Positions 37,042 to 45,598 of a stretch of 64,000 nucleotides of DNA are shown here, one piece after another. Made by a program: the position numbers and the translations under genes. This stretch comes from Ancylobacter mangrovi (lineage in GTDB: Bacteria > Pseudomonadota > Alphaproteobacteria > Rhizobiales > Xanthobacteraceae): contig NZ_JANTHZ010000002.1 in the NCBI RefSeq assembly GCF_024752355.1, positions 124,001 to 188,000 of the forward strand. Direction: 5' to 3'. The first letter of the stretch is position 1; each line of letters starts with the position of its first letter. Under the pieces are notes generated by a model, which saw nothing but the letters and a program-made list of their open reading frames with translations, was not told where the DNA came from and did not search any database.

Positions 37042-38006
37042 TTGATGAATCCGATCTCGCGCAGGACGTCCGTCGTGATGTCGGTCTCCGACTTGACGAA
37101 GGCGTCGAGCTCGGGGCCGGTCATAAGGCCCGAGGTCCATCCGCGCTCTGCCAGCAGCTTGCTCCACGCCTCGCTGGTGGCCGCCGCCTTGACGCAGGCG
37201 ACGAGCGCGGCGTGCTGCTCGTCGGTGATGCCGGGCGGGGCGGTGACCATGCGCCAGACCTGCGCCACCACGTCGACGCCCTGCTCCTTGAGGGTCGGCG
37301 CGTCGACCTTCGGCAGACGCTCGGGGCCGGCGACGGCGAGGAGCCTGAGATCGCCCGAGGCGATCTGCTCGCGGAACTCGCTATAGGTGTTCAGCCCCGC
37401 CGAGACCTTGCCGCCGAGCACCGAGGCCAGCGCCTCGCCACCGCCGGCGAAGGCGATGTAGTTGACCTTGCGCGGATCGACGCCGACCGCCTTGGCGATG
37501 AGGGCGGCGGTGATCTGGTCGGTGCCACCGGCCGACCCGCCGGCCCAGCTCACCTTGCCGGGATCGGCCTTCAGAGCGTCAAGGAGGTCCTGAAGTGTCT
37601 TGAAGGGAGAATCCTTCGGCACCACGATCACCTCGTACTCGCTGACGAGGCGCGCCACCGGGCGGGTGTCGGCGAGCGTGATCGATGAGCCGTTGGAGAG
37701 GATCGCGCCGATCAGCACATTGGCCGCGACCATCAGCGTGCCGGGGTCCTTGCGCGACTGCGTCACCATCTGCGCAATGCCGATCGTGCCGCCCGCGCCC
37801 GGCACGTTCAGCACCTGGACGTTGTCGTCGAGCTTTTCCGTGACGAGGATCTGTTGAAGAGCGCGTCCGGTTTGGTCGAGACCTCCGCCCGGGGCGGCGG
37901 GCGCAATAATGTGCAGCGGGCTGGGGCAGTTCTGCGCGAGCGCAGCCGAACAGACGGAGCCCAGCGACAGCGCCGCGAGGGCGCCGACAATAACGGTCTT
38001 TCTCAT
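37038..38006 (-). CDS. tctC: Tripartite tricarboxylate transporter substrate-binding protein TctC
   Basis: A 322-residue periplasmic protein of the Bug/TctC family. A Sec signal peptide (MRKTVIVGALAALSLGSVCSAALA) is clear. The APAAPGGGLDQTGRAL motif near residue 35 and GGSAGGTDQ near residue 158 line the carboxylate site. It is first in the tctCBA-glutaredoxin/DinB-trxB operon and divergent from a GntR regulator. The ligand is some carboxylate; the family is too broad to name it. Confidence 0.95.
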   Translation of the reverse strand: MRKTVIVGALAALSLGSVCSAALAQNCPSPLHIIAPAAPGGGLDQTGRALQQILVTEKLDDNVQVLNVPGAGGTIGIAQMVTQSRKDPGTLMVAANVLIGAILSNGSSITLADTRPVARLVSEYEVIVVPKDSPFKTLQDLLDALKADPGKVSWAGGSAGGTDQITAALIAKAVGVDPRKVNYIAFAGGGEALASVLGGKVSAGLNTYSEFREQIASGDLRLLAVAGPERLPKVDAPTLKEQGVDVVAQVWRMVTAPPGITDEQHAALVACVKAAATSEAWSKLLAERGWTSGLMTGPELDAFVKSETDITTDVLREIGFIK

Positions 38007-38330
38007 TCATTCCTCCCGATGGCGCATGATTATTTTATGGCGCGCCGTTTCTCCTTCCGCGGCGCCTGCCCTCTTCGACGCGCGGGCACCGGGTATCCCT
38101 TTTGCACTTTCACGCTACAGATTGTTCGTTTCACTGTAAACGAGCAATTCTGGCATACCAGAGAAAGTTTGAAATTCGCGCCGTCGGCCGGCCGACGGGG
38201 ACTGCGCGGCGCGCCGCAAGGGGCTATTGACAAGCGCCCCGATCGATTGTTCGGGTTCCGCCCGGAATTATTGACCCTTGGGAATACATCGGGGACCGCA
38301 CCGCCGACGCGTGCGGCGAATGTTCAGTCC
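38007..38330. promoter_or_regulatory. Divergent control region, tctC / GntR regulator
   Basis: These 324 bases hold no convincing gene. The main feature is the perfect inverted repeat TCTGG-CATA-CCAGA at 38149-38162, the size and symmetry expected for a GntR dimer. AT-rich stretches around 38028-38040 and 38100-38170 probably contain the promoters, but I cannot fix -35 and -10 boxes. Confidence 0.45.
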
Positions 38331-39248
38331 ATGGATTCGCTCTCGGCCCGACCGGGCTCCAGCCGACGCAGCACCGCGCTCAACGACCTCGCACGGCGGA
38401 TCGCGGACCATATCCGCGAGTCGAACCTGCCGAGCGGCGCCCACATCTCGGCCCAGGACCTCGCCAGCCGCTTCAGCGCGTCGCGCACACCGATCAACCG
38501 GGCGCTGCGGCTGCTGGAGACGCGCAACATTCTCGTCCACCACACCAATCGCGGCTTCTTCGTCGCCTCGGGCGACAGCGCCCACACCGAAGCCGACGAT
38601 TCGATCAACGAGCTGGAGCGGATCTACACGGCGATCCTGACCGACCGGATCCGGGACAACATTCCGAACGTCGTCCTCGAGAGCCACCTCATCAACCGCT
38701 ACAACATAAGCGCCAGCCAGCTCTCCATGGTGCTGTCGCGCATTGCGAAGGAAGGATGGATCGAGCGCCGCGGCGGCTATGGCTGGGAGTTCACCGAGTA
38801 CCTGACCACGCCCGAGGCGCTCGCCCAGACCTTCCGGGTGCGCCAAGCGCTCGAGCCGGCCAGCCTGCTGGAGCCGGGCTACGAACTCGATCTCGACCGC
38901 GCCGCCTATTGCCGGCTGGTCGAGCAGAACATGCTGGCGGGCGACATACAGAGCATGTCGCCCGAAGCGCTGTTCATGCGCGGCGTGCGCTTCCACGAGA
39001 CGATCGTTGCCGGCAGCAAGAACCCGTTCATGATCGAGACGATCCAGAAGATGAACCGGCTGCGCCGCCTGCTTGCCTACTACGCCACCGAGCAGCGGCG
39101 GGCCTACCACCAGCACTGCTACGAGCATCTCGAGCTGCTCGACCTGCTGGAGGCTGGCAAGCACCGCCAGGCCGCCGACGCGCTGCGCCTGCATCTCCAG
39201 AACGTGGAAGCCAATTACGAGCGCATCCGCGCCGTGCTGACGAAGTGA
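38331..39248 (+). CDS. GntR-family regulator with two winged-helix domains
   Basis: A 305-residue regulator. It has a GntR winged helix at about residues 15-80 (SAQDLASRFSASRTPINRALRLLETRNIL) and, unusually, a second one at about 95-155 (YNISASQLSMVLSRIAKEGWIERRGGYGWEF), followed by an FCD-like helical domain with the conserved ARG-rich RFHETIVAGSKNPFM. The ATG at 38331 has no good ribosome site; the frame is open further upstream but the composition there is non-coding. It is divergent from tctC and is expected to regulate that operon through the palindrome at 38149-38162. Confidence 0.8.
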   Translation: MDSLSARPGSSRRSTALNDLARRIADHIRESNLPSGAHISAQDLASRFSASRTPINRALRLLETRNILVHHTNRGFFVASGDSAHTEADDSINELERIYTAILTDRIRDNIPNVVLESHLINRYNISASQLSMVLSRIAKEGWIERRGGYGWEFTEYLTTPEALAQTFRVRQALEPASLLEPGYELDLDRAAYCRLVEQNMLAGDIQSMSPEALFMRGVRFHETIVAGSKNPFMIETIQKMNRLRRLLAYYATEQRRAYHQHCYEHLELLDLLEAGKHRQAADALRLHLQNVEANYERIRAVLTK

Positions 39249-39378
39249 ACGGCTTCCGGATGGCTGGTTGGCGCAACAACAGAGCCGGCTAATTATCTAT
39301 TCTCCGTAGGATATGCGCGGTTGCGATCGGCCGGCCAAAGCAGTGCTCGCGCCCAGGCCCGAGAACCGACCAACGCTA

Positions 39379-39414
39379 GATCGGCAGGATAACTTGCAAG
39401 TTTTCCTGTCGATC
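39379..39414. promoter_or_regulatory. 36-bp near-perfect palindrome upstream of marR
   Basis: Arms GATCG, CAGGA and AACTTG on the left are mirrored exactly by CAAGTT, TCCTG and CGATC on the right; only two position pairs fail to match. The centre AACTTG-CAAGTT (39391-39402) is a perfect 12-bp palindrome. The site ends 14 bases before the marR start, so binding would block transcription or initiation. Confidence 0.75.
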
Positions 39415-39428
39415 TCTATGTTCGGGGC

Positions 39429-39893
39429 ATGAGCGTTCCCGCCGATGCATCGATGCCGCTGGAAGCGGCCGTGACCGAGCTTTCGCTGGCGATCGGCCAG
39501 CTCCTGCGGCGGTTGCGCGCCGAATCCAATCCCGACGGGCTGACCTGGTCGCAGACCGTGGCGCTGGCCCGGCTGGAGGAGATCGGCCCGACCACGACGG
39601 CGGACCTCGCCCGCGCCGAGTCGGTGAAGCCACAGTCGATGGGCGCCACGCTCGCCGAAATGGAGCGCGAGGGGCTGGTCGAGCGCCGCCCGCACCCGAC
39701 CGACGGCCGGCAGGTCCTGTTCGCCCTCACCGCCGCCGGCATCGAGGCCAAGCGCAAGCGCAGCGCCGCCAAGCAGAAATGGCTGCTGTCGGCGATGGCC
39801 GCCCTCGATCCCGACGAACAGCGCACGCTCATCGCGGCCGTTGCCCTGGTGAGGCGCCTGAGCGAGGCCGGGACGGGCCACCCCGACGACTGA
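39429..39893 (+). CDS. MarR-family regulator
   Basis: A 154-residue dimeric winged-helix repressor. Helix-turn-helix region TTTADLARAESVKPQSMGATLAEMEREGLVERR with the wing PTDGRQVLFALT is at about residues 55-105. MarR proteins respond to phenolic or electrophilic compounds or to redox changes; the single-domain protein here has no cysteine visible in the sequence, which argues against a thiol redox switch. It heads an operon with the isochorismatase-family gene 45 bases downstream and is preceded by the palindrome at 39379-39414. Confidence 0.9.
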   Translation: MSVPADASMPLEAAVTELSLAIGQLLRRLRAESNPDGLTWSQTVALARLEEIGPTTTADLARAESVKPQSMGATLAEMEREGLVERRPHPTDGRQVLFALTAAGIEAKRKRSAAKQKWLLSAMAALDPDEQRTLIAAVALVRRLSEAGTGHPDD

Positions 39894-39937
39894 GGCCGGT
39901 CCGGCCCCGCCATCCCAACATCAGAAGGACAATACCC

Positions 39938-40498
39938 GTGACCGTAACCACCCTCGACCCGAGGTCGGCGCTCATCGTCGTCGACCTGCAGAAAGGCATC
40001 GTCTCGCTTCCGACCGCGCATCCGGCGGGCGATGTGGTGAAGCAGGTGCGCAAACTGGCGGACGCGTTTCGCGGCCATGGCCTGCCGGTCGTGCTGGTCA
40101 ACGTCGCCGGCGGCGCGCCGGGCCGCACCGAGCAGCAACGGCCGCGACGGGACTATGCAGCCGACTGGGCCGAGCTCATTCCCGAACTCGATCGCCAGCC
40201 GCAGGACCATCTGGTGACGAAGCATACGCTGGGCGCGTTCACCAACACCGATCTCGACGCCTGGCTGAAGGCGGCCGGCGTCACGCAGGTCGTGGTCGCC
40301 GGCATCGCCACCAGCATCGGCGTCGAGACCACCGCGCGGCAGGCCTATGAGCTCGGCTTCAACGTCACGCTCGCGACCGACGCCATGACCGACCTGCAGG
40401 CGGATCCCCACGCCTACAGCATCACGCACGTCTTCCCCCGCATCGGCGAGACCGGCACGACGCAGGAGATCATCACGCTGCTGGAGCGGAGCGCCTGA
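39938..40498 (+). CDS. Isochorismatase-family hydrolase
   Basis: A 186-residue protein of the cysteine-hydrolase/isochorismatase fold. The catalytic Asp (VVDLQKG, D16) and Lys (VTKHTLGAF) are present, but the position of the nucleophilic Cys in amidase members is Gly here (GIATSIGVETTARQA). That is the pattern of true isochorismatases, which hydrolyse a vinyl ether without a cysteine. The GTG at 39938 has AGAAGG about nine bases upstream. It lies between marR and a small membrane protein, and its real substrate is not known. Confidence 0.85.
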   Translation: MTVTTLDPRSALIVVDLQKGIVSLPTAHPAGDVVKQVRKLADAFRGHGLPVVLVNVAGGAPGRTEQQRPRRDYAADWAELIPELDRQPQDHLVTKHTLGAFTNTDLDAWLKAAGVTQVVVAGIATSIGVETTARQAYELGFNVTLATDAMTDLQADPHAYSITHVFPRIGETGTTQEIITLLERSA

Positions 40499-40500
40499 GG

Positions 40501-40824
40501 GTGAACTGGCTCCACGAGCTGTCCTATTTCGCCGGCGGCGCGTTCCTCGCCAACGCCGTCCCGCACTTCGTCAGCGGGATGAGCGGAAGGGTGTTCCAGA
40601 GCCCGTTCGCCCGTCCGCCCGGCGAGGGGCTGTCGTCCTCGACGGTGAACGTGGTATGGGGATTTGCCAACTTCGTCGTCGCCTATGTGCTGATCGCCCG
40701 CGTCGGCAGCTTCGACCTCCACGCCACGCGCGACGTCGCCGCCGCCGGCGCGGGGGTCCTGCTGATGGGCGTGATCGCCGCGCGCCTGTTCGGGCGTTTG
40801 CACGGCGGCAACTCGCCGGCCTGA
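40501..40824 (+). CDS. Small membrane protein, unknown function
   Basis: A 107-residue protein with about three hydrophobic segments (LSYFAGGAFLANAVPHFV, VNVVWGFANFVVAYVLIA, AGAGVLLMGVIAARLFG). The start is a GTG two bases after the upstream stop, so it is translationally linked to the isochorismatase-family gene. I do not recognise a function. The linkage to marR suggests a role in the same stress or aromatic-compound response. Confidence 0.7.
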   Translation: MNWLHELSYFAGGAFLANAVPHFVSGMSGRVFQSPFARPPGEGLSSSTVNVVWGFANFVVAYVLIARVGSFDLHATRDVAAAGAGVLLMGVIAARLFGRLHGGNSPA

Positions 40825-40846
40825 GCGGAGGACAGCCCCCGCCGGA

Positions 40847-41887
40847 TCAGCCCTCCGCCCCCGGCCCGCCATAGGCACCCTCGTGCAGCGCGGTCTTGCC
40901 GCGGAACACCCAGTAGGCGTGGGCCTGATAGGCGAGGACGATCGGCAGCACGATCATGAGCCCGACGGCGATGAAGGCCAGCGTCTGCGGATCCGACGCC
41001 CCGTCCCACACCGTCACCTCGCGCGGCACCACATAGGGCCACAGGCTCACCACCAGTCCGACCAGGCCGAGCGCGAACAGCGCCAGCGCCGAGAGGAAGG
41101 TGCGCGGCTCGGCGCCCTCCCACAGCCCGCGCCACGTGAAGGCGACCACCGCGAGCGCCATCAGCGGCACCGGGGCGAGCAGGGCGAGGTTCGGCCAGGC
41201 GAACCAGCGCGCGGCCACCTCCGGCACGCTCCAGGCGCTCCACAGGCTCACCAGCCCCATCATGACGGCGGCGAGGATCAGCGCCGAATGGCCGATCTCG
41301 CGGGCGAAGACCTGGGTCGACCCGTCCGTCTTCCAGATCAGCCAGCCGGCGCCCATCAGCGCGTAGCCGCCGATCAGCCCGACGCCGCACATCAGGCCGA
41401 GCAGGCCGAAAAAGCTGAACGGGCCGCCCGCGAACATGCCGTGCTCGACATGCACCCCGCCGATCAGCCCACCGAGGATGAGCCCCTGGCACAGCGTTGC
41501 CACGATCGAGCCGGCCGAGAAGGCGATGTCCCAGACATAGCGAAAGCGGGTCGCCTGCAGGCGGAAGCCGAAGGCCACGCCCCGGAAGATGAGGGCGAAC
41601 AGCATGAGCATGACCGGCAGGTAGAAGGCCGGCAGCAGCACGTAGTAGCCGGCCGGGAAGGCGGCGACGAGCAGCGTGCCGCCCATCACCAGCCAGGTCT
41701 CGTTGGCGTCCCACACCGGCTCGATGCTCGCCATCATCAGGTCGCGCTGCTCCTCGCGGGGCGCGACGAGGAAGATGATGCCGACGCCGAGGTCCAGCCC
41801 GTCGGCGAGCACGTAGACGGTGACGCAGAACGCCACCAGGGCGCCGAAGATCAGCGGAACGCCGTCCGACTGCATGAGCTCGATCAT
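40847..41887 (-). CDS. cydB: Cytochrome bd/CIO quinol oxidase subunit II
   Basis: A 346-residue membrane protein with about eight to nine helices, the usual length for CydB/CioB. The N-terminus VTVYVLADGLDLGVGIIFL and WDANETWLVMGGTLLVAAFPAGYYVL are family signatures. It follows cydA by four bases. No cydX-like small gene follows: the next gene is convergent, 22 bases away. Confidence 0.95.
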   Translation of the reverse strand: MIELMQSDGVPLIFGALVAFCVTVYVLADGLDLGVGIIFLVAPREEQRDLMMASIEPVWDANETWLVMGGTLLVAAFPAGYYVLLPAFYLPVMLMLFALIFRGVAFGFRLQATRFRYVWDIAFSAGSIVATLCQGLILGGLIGGVHVEHGMFAGGPFSFFGLLGLMCGVGLIGGYALMGAGWLIWKTDGSTQVFAREIGHSALILAAVMMGLVSLWSAWSVPEVAARWFAWPNLALLAPVPLMALAVVAFTWRGLWEGAEPRTFLSALALFALGLVGLVVSLWPYVVPREVTVWDGASDPQTLAFIAVGLMIVLPIVLAYQAHAYWVFRGKTALHEGAYGGPGAEG

Positions 41888-41891
41888 GGCA

Positions 41892-43295
41892 TCAGCCTCC
41901 GATGGGACCGGACGTCGCGGCGGCGCCGTCGACCAGGGTTGTGGTGTTGAGCCGCTCGAGGCCGGGGCGCTCGCGGGTCGGGGGCGCGGCGTCGTCAGGG
42001 CCCTTCAGCGCCACGCGGGCGGCGAACCAGAAGAAGGCGAGCAGCAGCAGGTTGTAGATGACGAAGAAGCCGATGAAGCTCGCCGTCACCGCGCCGGCGC
42101 TGACCGGCGAGATCGCCTGCGCCGTGCGCAGGTGCCCGTAGACGACCCAGGGCTGGCGCCCGGCCTCGGTCACGGTCCAGCCGGCGACCACGGCGACGAA
42201 GCCGAGCGGCATGGTGGCCATGGTCAGAAGCTGGAACCAGCGCGCCTCGAACAGCCGCCCGCGCAGGCGCAGCGCCAGCCCGGCGACGGCGGTCGCCAGC
42301 AGCAGCATGCCGATGCCGACCATGATGCGGAAGGCGAAGAAGACTATCGGCACGTCCGGCTGGTCGGAGGGCGGCACGCTCTTGAGGCCCTGCACCTCGC
42401 CGTCCCAGCTATGGGTGAGGTAGAGGCTGGCGAGGTGGGGGATGTCGAGCGCGTAGAGGTTGCGCTGGTCCTTCTGGTCCGGCCAGGCGATCACCGTCAT
42501 GGCCGGGCCGCGCGTGGTGTCCCACAGCCCCTCCATGGCGGCGAGCTTGACCGGCTGCTCCTTCAGCGTGTTGCGCCCCTGCAGGTCGCCGAGGAAGATC
42601 TGCGCCGGTGCGGTGATGAGGGCGAGCCACATCGCCAGCGAGAAGGCCGCGCGCGACACCTCGAGGTGCCGGCCGCGCCACAGATGCCAGGCCGAGACCC
42701 CGGCGACGATGAAGGAGCCGGTGAGGAAGCTCGCGCAGACCATGTGCGCCAGGCGATAGGGGAAGGAGGGCGAGACCACCGCCTGCCACCAGTCGACGAC
42801 GTGGAAGATGCCGTTCGCGTCCTCCACCGCACCGGCGGGGGTCTGCATCCAGCTATTGGCGGCGATAATCCATGTGGCGCTGAACAGCGCCCCGCTCGCC
42901 ACCATCAGGCAGGCGAAGAAATGCGCGCCCCGGCTCACCCGCCCCTCGCCGAACAGCATGATGCCGACGAAGCCCGCCTCCAGGAAGAAGGCGGTGAGCG
43001 TCTCGTACATGAACATGGGGCCGAGCACATTGGCGACGGCGCGCGAATAGCCGGCCCAGTTGGTGCCGATCTCGTAGCTCATCACGATGCCGGTGATGAC
43101 GCCCATGCCGAAGCCGAGCGCGAAGATGCGCATCCAGAAGCGCATCAGGTCGCGATAGACCGTGTTCCCGGTCCGCCACCACAGCAGGCTGAGCAGGGTG
43201 ACGAACCAGGCGATGCCGATGGTGAAGGTGGGCCACAATATGTGGAACGCGGCGGTGAAGGCGAACTGCGCGCGGGCGATGTCGACGGCGTCCAT
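41892..43295 (-). CDS. cydA: Cytochrome bd/CIO quinol oxidase subunit I
   Basis: A 467-residue haem-bearing subunit that oxidises quinol and reduces oxygen to water. It has the N-terminal RAQFAFTAAFHILWPTFTIG with a haem-ligand histidine, FMYETLTAFFLEAGFVGIMLFG, and the quinol-site motif AGWTVTEAGRQPWVVYGHLRT. The short Q-loop and length below 480 residues point to the cyanide-insensitive CIO type. The ATG at 43295 is two bases after the stop of the molybdoenzyme gene, with GGGAGGG upstream, so the three genes form one operon. Confidence 0.95.
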   Translation of the reverse strand: MDAVDIARAQFAFTAAFHILWPTFTIGIAWFVTLLSLLWWRTGNTVYRDLMRFWMRIFALGFGMGVITGIVMSYEIGTNWAGYSRAVANVLGPMFMYETLTAFFLEAGFVGIMLFGEGRVSRGAHFFACLMVASGALFSATWIIAANSWMQTPAGAVEDANGIFHVVDWWQAVVSPSFPYRLAHMVCASFLTGSFIVAGVSAWHLWRGRHLEVSRAAFSLAMWLALITAPAQIFLGDLQGRNTLKEQPVKLAAMEGLWDTTRGPAMTVIAWPDQKDQRNLYALDIPHLASLYLTHSWDGEVQGLKSVPPSDQPDVPIVFFAFRIMVGIGMLLLATAVAGLALRLRGRLFEARWFQLLTMATMPLGFVAVVAGWTVTEAGRQPWVVYGHLRTAQAISPVSAGAVTASFIGFFVIYNLLLLAFFWFAARVALKGPDDAAPPTRERPGLERLNTTTLVDGAAATSGPIGG

Positions 43296-43297
43296 GG

Positions 43298-45598
43298 TCA
43301 GCGCCCTCCCCCGGCCGGGGTGCACTTCTCCAGCCGCACCGGCACCGCCTTGTAGGAGGGCGTGAAGCTCTGGGGATCGTGCGCCGCCAGCGGGACCAGC
43401 GGGTTCATCTCCGGGTAGTAGGCGGCGCAGGCGCCGTCCGGGAAGGCGTGGGGCACGACGCGGAAGCCGCGCACCCGGCGCTCGACGCCGTCCTCGGCGA
43501 TGGTGACGATGTCGACCCGGTCGTCGGCGGCGAGGCCGCGCCGTTCGATTTCCGCCGGGTTGAGGAACAGCACGTCGCGCTGGCCGTAGACGCCGCGATA
43601 GCGATCCGAGAGCGAGTAGAGCGTGGTGTTGTACTGGTCGTGGCTGCGCACGCTGGTCAGCCACAGCGCCTCGGGATCCGTCATTGCCGGGTCCTCGCAC
43701 AGGCCCTCGCAGACGAGGAGGTTGGCCTTGCCGGACGGCGTCGCCCAGATGCGCTCGCGCGCCGGCGAGGCAAGGTGGAAGCCGCCGGGCCGGGCGATGC
43801 GCGCGTTGTAGCCCTCGAAGATCGGGAACACCGCCTCGATGTCGTCGCGGATCAGCGCGTAGTCGCCCACCAGCCGCTCCCAGCCGACCTTCGAGCGCGT
43901 GCCGAGCGTGGCGCGGGCCATACCGGCGACGATGGCCGGCTCGCTCATCAGCTGCTCGGAGGCGGGCGGGTTCATGCCCTTCGAGGCGTGCACCATGGAC
44001 ATCGAATCCTCGACCGTGACCGCCTGCGCGCCGCCCGCCTGCAGGTCGAGCTCGGTGCGTCCGAGGCACGGCAGGATCAGCGCCTCGCGGCCGTGGACGA
44101 GATGGCTGCGGTTGAGCTTGGTCGAGACCTGGACGGTGAGGTCCAGCCGGCGAAGCGCCGCCTGCGTCGCGCCCCAGTCGGGAATGGCGGCGGCGAAATT
44201 GCCGCCCATGCCGATGAACACCCGCGCCTCGCCGCGCAGCATGGCGTCGAGCGCGGTGACGACGTTGTGGCCGTGCGCGCGCGGCGGCTCGAAGCCGAAG
44301 CGGGCGGCGAGGGCGTCGAGCAGCGCCGGACCCGGCACCTCGGTGATGCCGACCGTGCGGTCGCCCTGCACGTTGGAATGGCCGCGCACCGGGCAGATGC
44401 CGGAGCCCTCGCGGCCGATATTGCCGCGCAGCAAGGCGAGGTTCGCGAGCTGCTGGACGTTCTGCGCGCCGTGCCGGTGCTGGGTGAGGCCCATGCCGAA
44501 AGCGAGGATGGCGCACTTCGAGCGGGCGTAGGCGCGGGCGGCGCATTCGATGTCGTCGCGCGACAGGCCGGACCTGCGCTCGATGTCGGCCCAGTGCGTG
44601 GCGTCGAGATCGGCGACCAGCGCCTCGATGCCGGCGGTGTGCCCGCGGATGAAGTCCCAGTCCAGCACCCGCGCGCCGTCCTCGCGCAAGGCGAGGCGGT
44701 CGGCCTCGACCAGCCACTTCATCATGCCCTTGATCACCGCGACGTCGCCGCCGACCCTGACCTGGAACAGGCGCGAGGAGATCGGCGTCGCGGTGAGGGT
44801 CGCCATCTCCACCGGGTTCTGCGGCGCCTGGAAGCGCTCCAGCGCCCGCTCGCGGAACGGGTTGAACGACATGATGGTGGCGCCGCGCCGGGACGCGTCG
44901 CGCAGGCTCGTCATCATGCGCGGCGAGTTGGTGCCGGGGTTCTGGCCGAAGATGAAGATCGCGTCGGCCTTGTCGAAATCCTCCAGCAGCACCGTGCCCT
45001 TGCCGACGCCGAGCGACTGCGGCAGCCCGACGCTGGTCGCCTCGTGGCACATGTTGGAGCAGTCGGGGAAATTGTTGGTGCCGTATTCGCGGGCGAAGAG
45101 CTGGTAGAGGAAGGCGGCCTCGTTCGAGGTGCGGCCGGAGGTGTAGAACTCGGCCATGTTGGGGTCTGGCAGCGCGTTGAGGTGGCGGGCGATGGTGGCG
45201 AAGGCCTCCTCCCAGCTCACCGGCACATAGGTGTCGCTGCGCTCGTCATAGCGCATCGGGTGGGTGAGGCGGCCGACCATCTCGAGCTCGAAGTCGTTCC
45301 ATTCCTCGAGGTCCGTCACCGTGTGCGCGGCGAGGAATTCGGGCGTGCAGCGCTTCGCCGTCGCCTCCCACGCCACCGCCTTGGCGCCGTTCTCGCAATA
45401 TTCGAACGGCGAGGTGTGCTGAGGATCGGGCCAGGCGCAGCCGGGGCAGTCGAAACCGCCGGGCTGGTTCATATGCGCCAGGGTCGCCATTCCGGAGACG
45501 GCGACGTGCTGTTCCACCAGCGCCTCCCCCATGGCCTTCAACGCGCCCCAGCCGCCGGCCGGCTGGTGATAGGGGCGGATGGTCTTCACGATCCCCAT
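43298..45598 (-). CDS. FdhF/YdeP-like molybdopterin oxidoreductase
   Basis: A 766-residue molybdopterin enzyme of the YdeP/FdhF-like family. It has the family motif GGFDCPGCAWPDP near residue 50, then CENGAKAVAWE; molybdopterin-domain segments (FTSGRTSNEAAF-like, FGQNPGTNSPRM, RGNIGREGSGICPVRGHSNVQGDRT) and a C-terminal dinucleotide-binding domain. No Tat signal is visible, so it is probably cytoplasmic. The ATG at 45598 has GAGGAGG upstream. The real substrate of this family is not settled: E. coli YdeP contributes to acid resistance. Co-transcription with cydAB suggests that it feeds electrons to the quinol pool. Confidence 0.85.
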   Translation of the reverse strand: MGIVKTIRPYHQPAGGWGALKAMGEALVEQHVAVSGMATLAHMNQPGGFDCPGCAWPDPQHTSPFEYCENGAKAVAWEATAKRCTPEFLAAHTVTDLEEWNDFELEMVGRLTHPMRYDERSDTYVPVSWEEAFATIARHLNALPDPNMAEFYTSGRTSNEAAFLYQLFAREYGTNNFPDCSNMCHEATSVGLPQSLGVGKGTVLLEDFDKADAIFIFGQNPGTNSPRMMTSLRDASRRGATIMSFNPFRERALERFQAPQNPVEMATLTATPISSRLFQVRVGGDVAVIKGMMKWLVEADRLALREDGARVLDWDFIRGHTAGIEALVADLDATHWADIERRSGLSRDDIECAARAYARSKCAILAFGMGLTQHRHGAQNVQQLANLALLRGNIGREGSGICPVRGHSNVQGDRTVGITEVPGPALLDALAARFGFEPPRAHGHNVVTALDAMLRGEARVFIGMGGNFAAAIPDWGATQAALRRLDLTVQVSTKLNRSHLVHGREALILPCLGRTELDLQAGGAQAVTVEDSMSMVHASKGMNPPASEQLMSEPAIVAGMARATLGTRSKVGWERLVGDYALIRDDIEAVFPIFEGYNARIARPGGFHLASPARERIWATPSGKANLLVCEGLCEDPAMTDPEALWLTSVRSHDQYNTTLYSLSDRYRGVYGQRDVLFLNPAEIERRGLAADDRVDIVTIAEDGVERRVRGFRVVPHAFPDGACAAYYPEMNPLVPLAAHDPQSFTPSYKAVPVRLEKCTPAGGGR

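Noticed and set aside
40500-40846. A cydX-like small subunit near cydB
   Set aside because: The only small gene here is the 107-residue protein on the opposite strand, which is too long and has several helices; it belongs to the marR operon.
40825-40858. GCGGAGG/CCTCCGC hairpin as terminator
   Set aside because: The stem is short, the loop is 20 bases and it runs into the cydB coding end; not strong enough to list.
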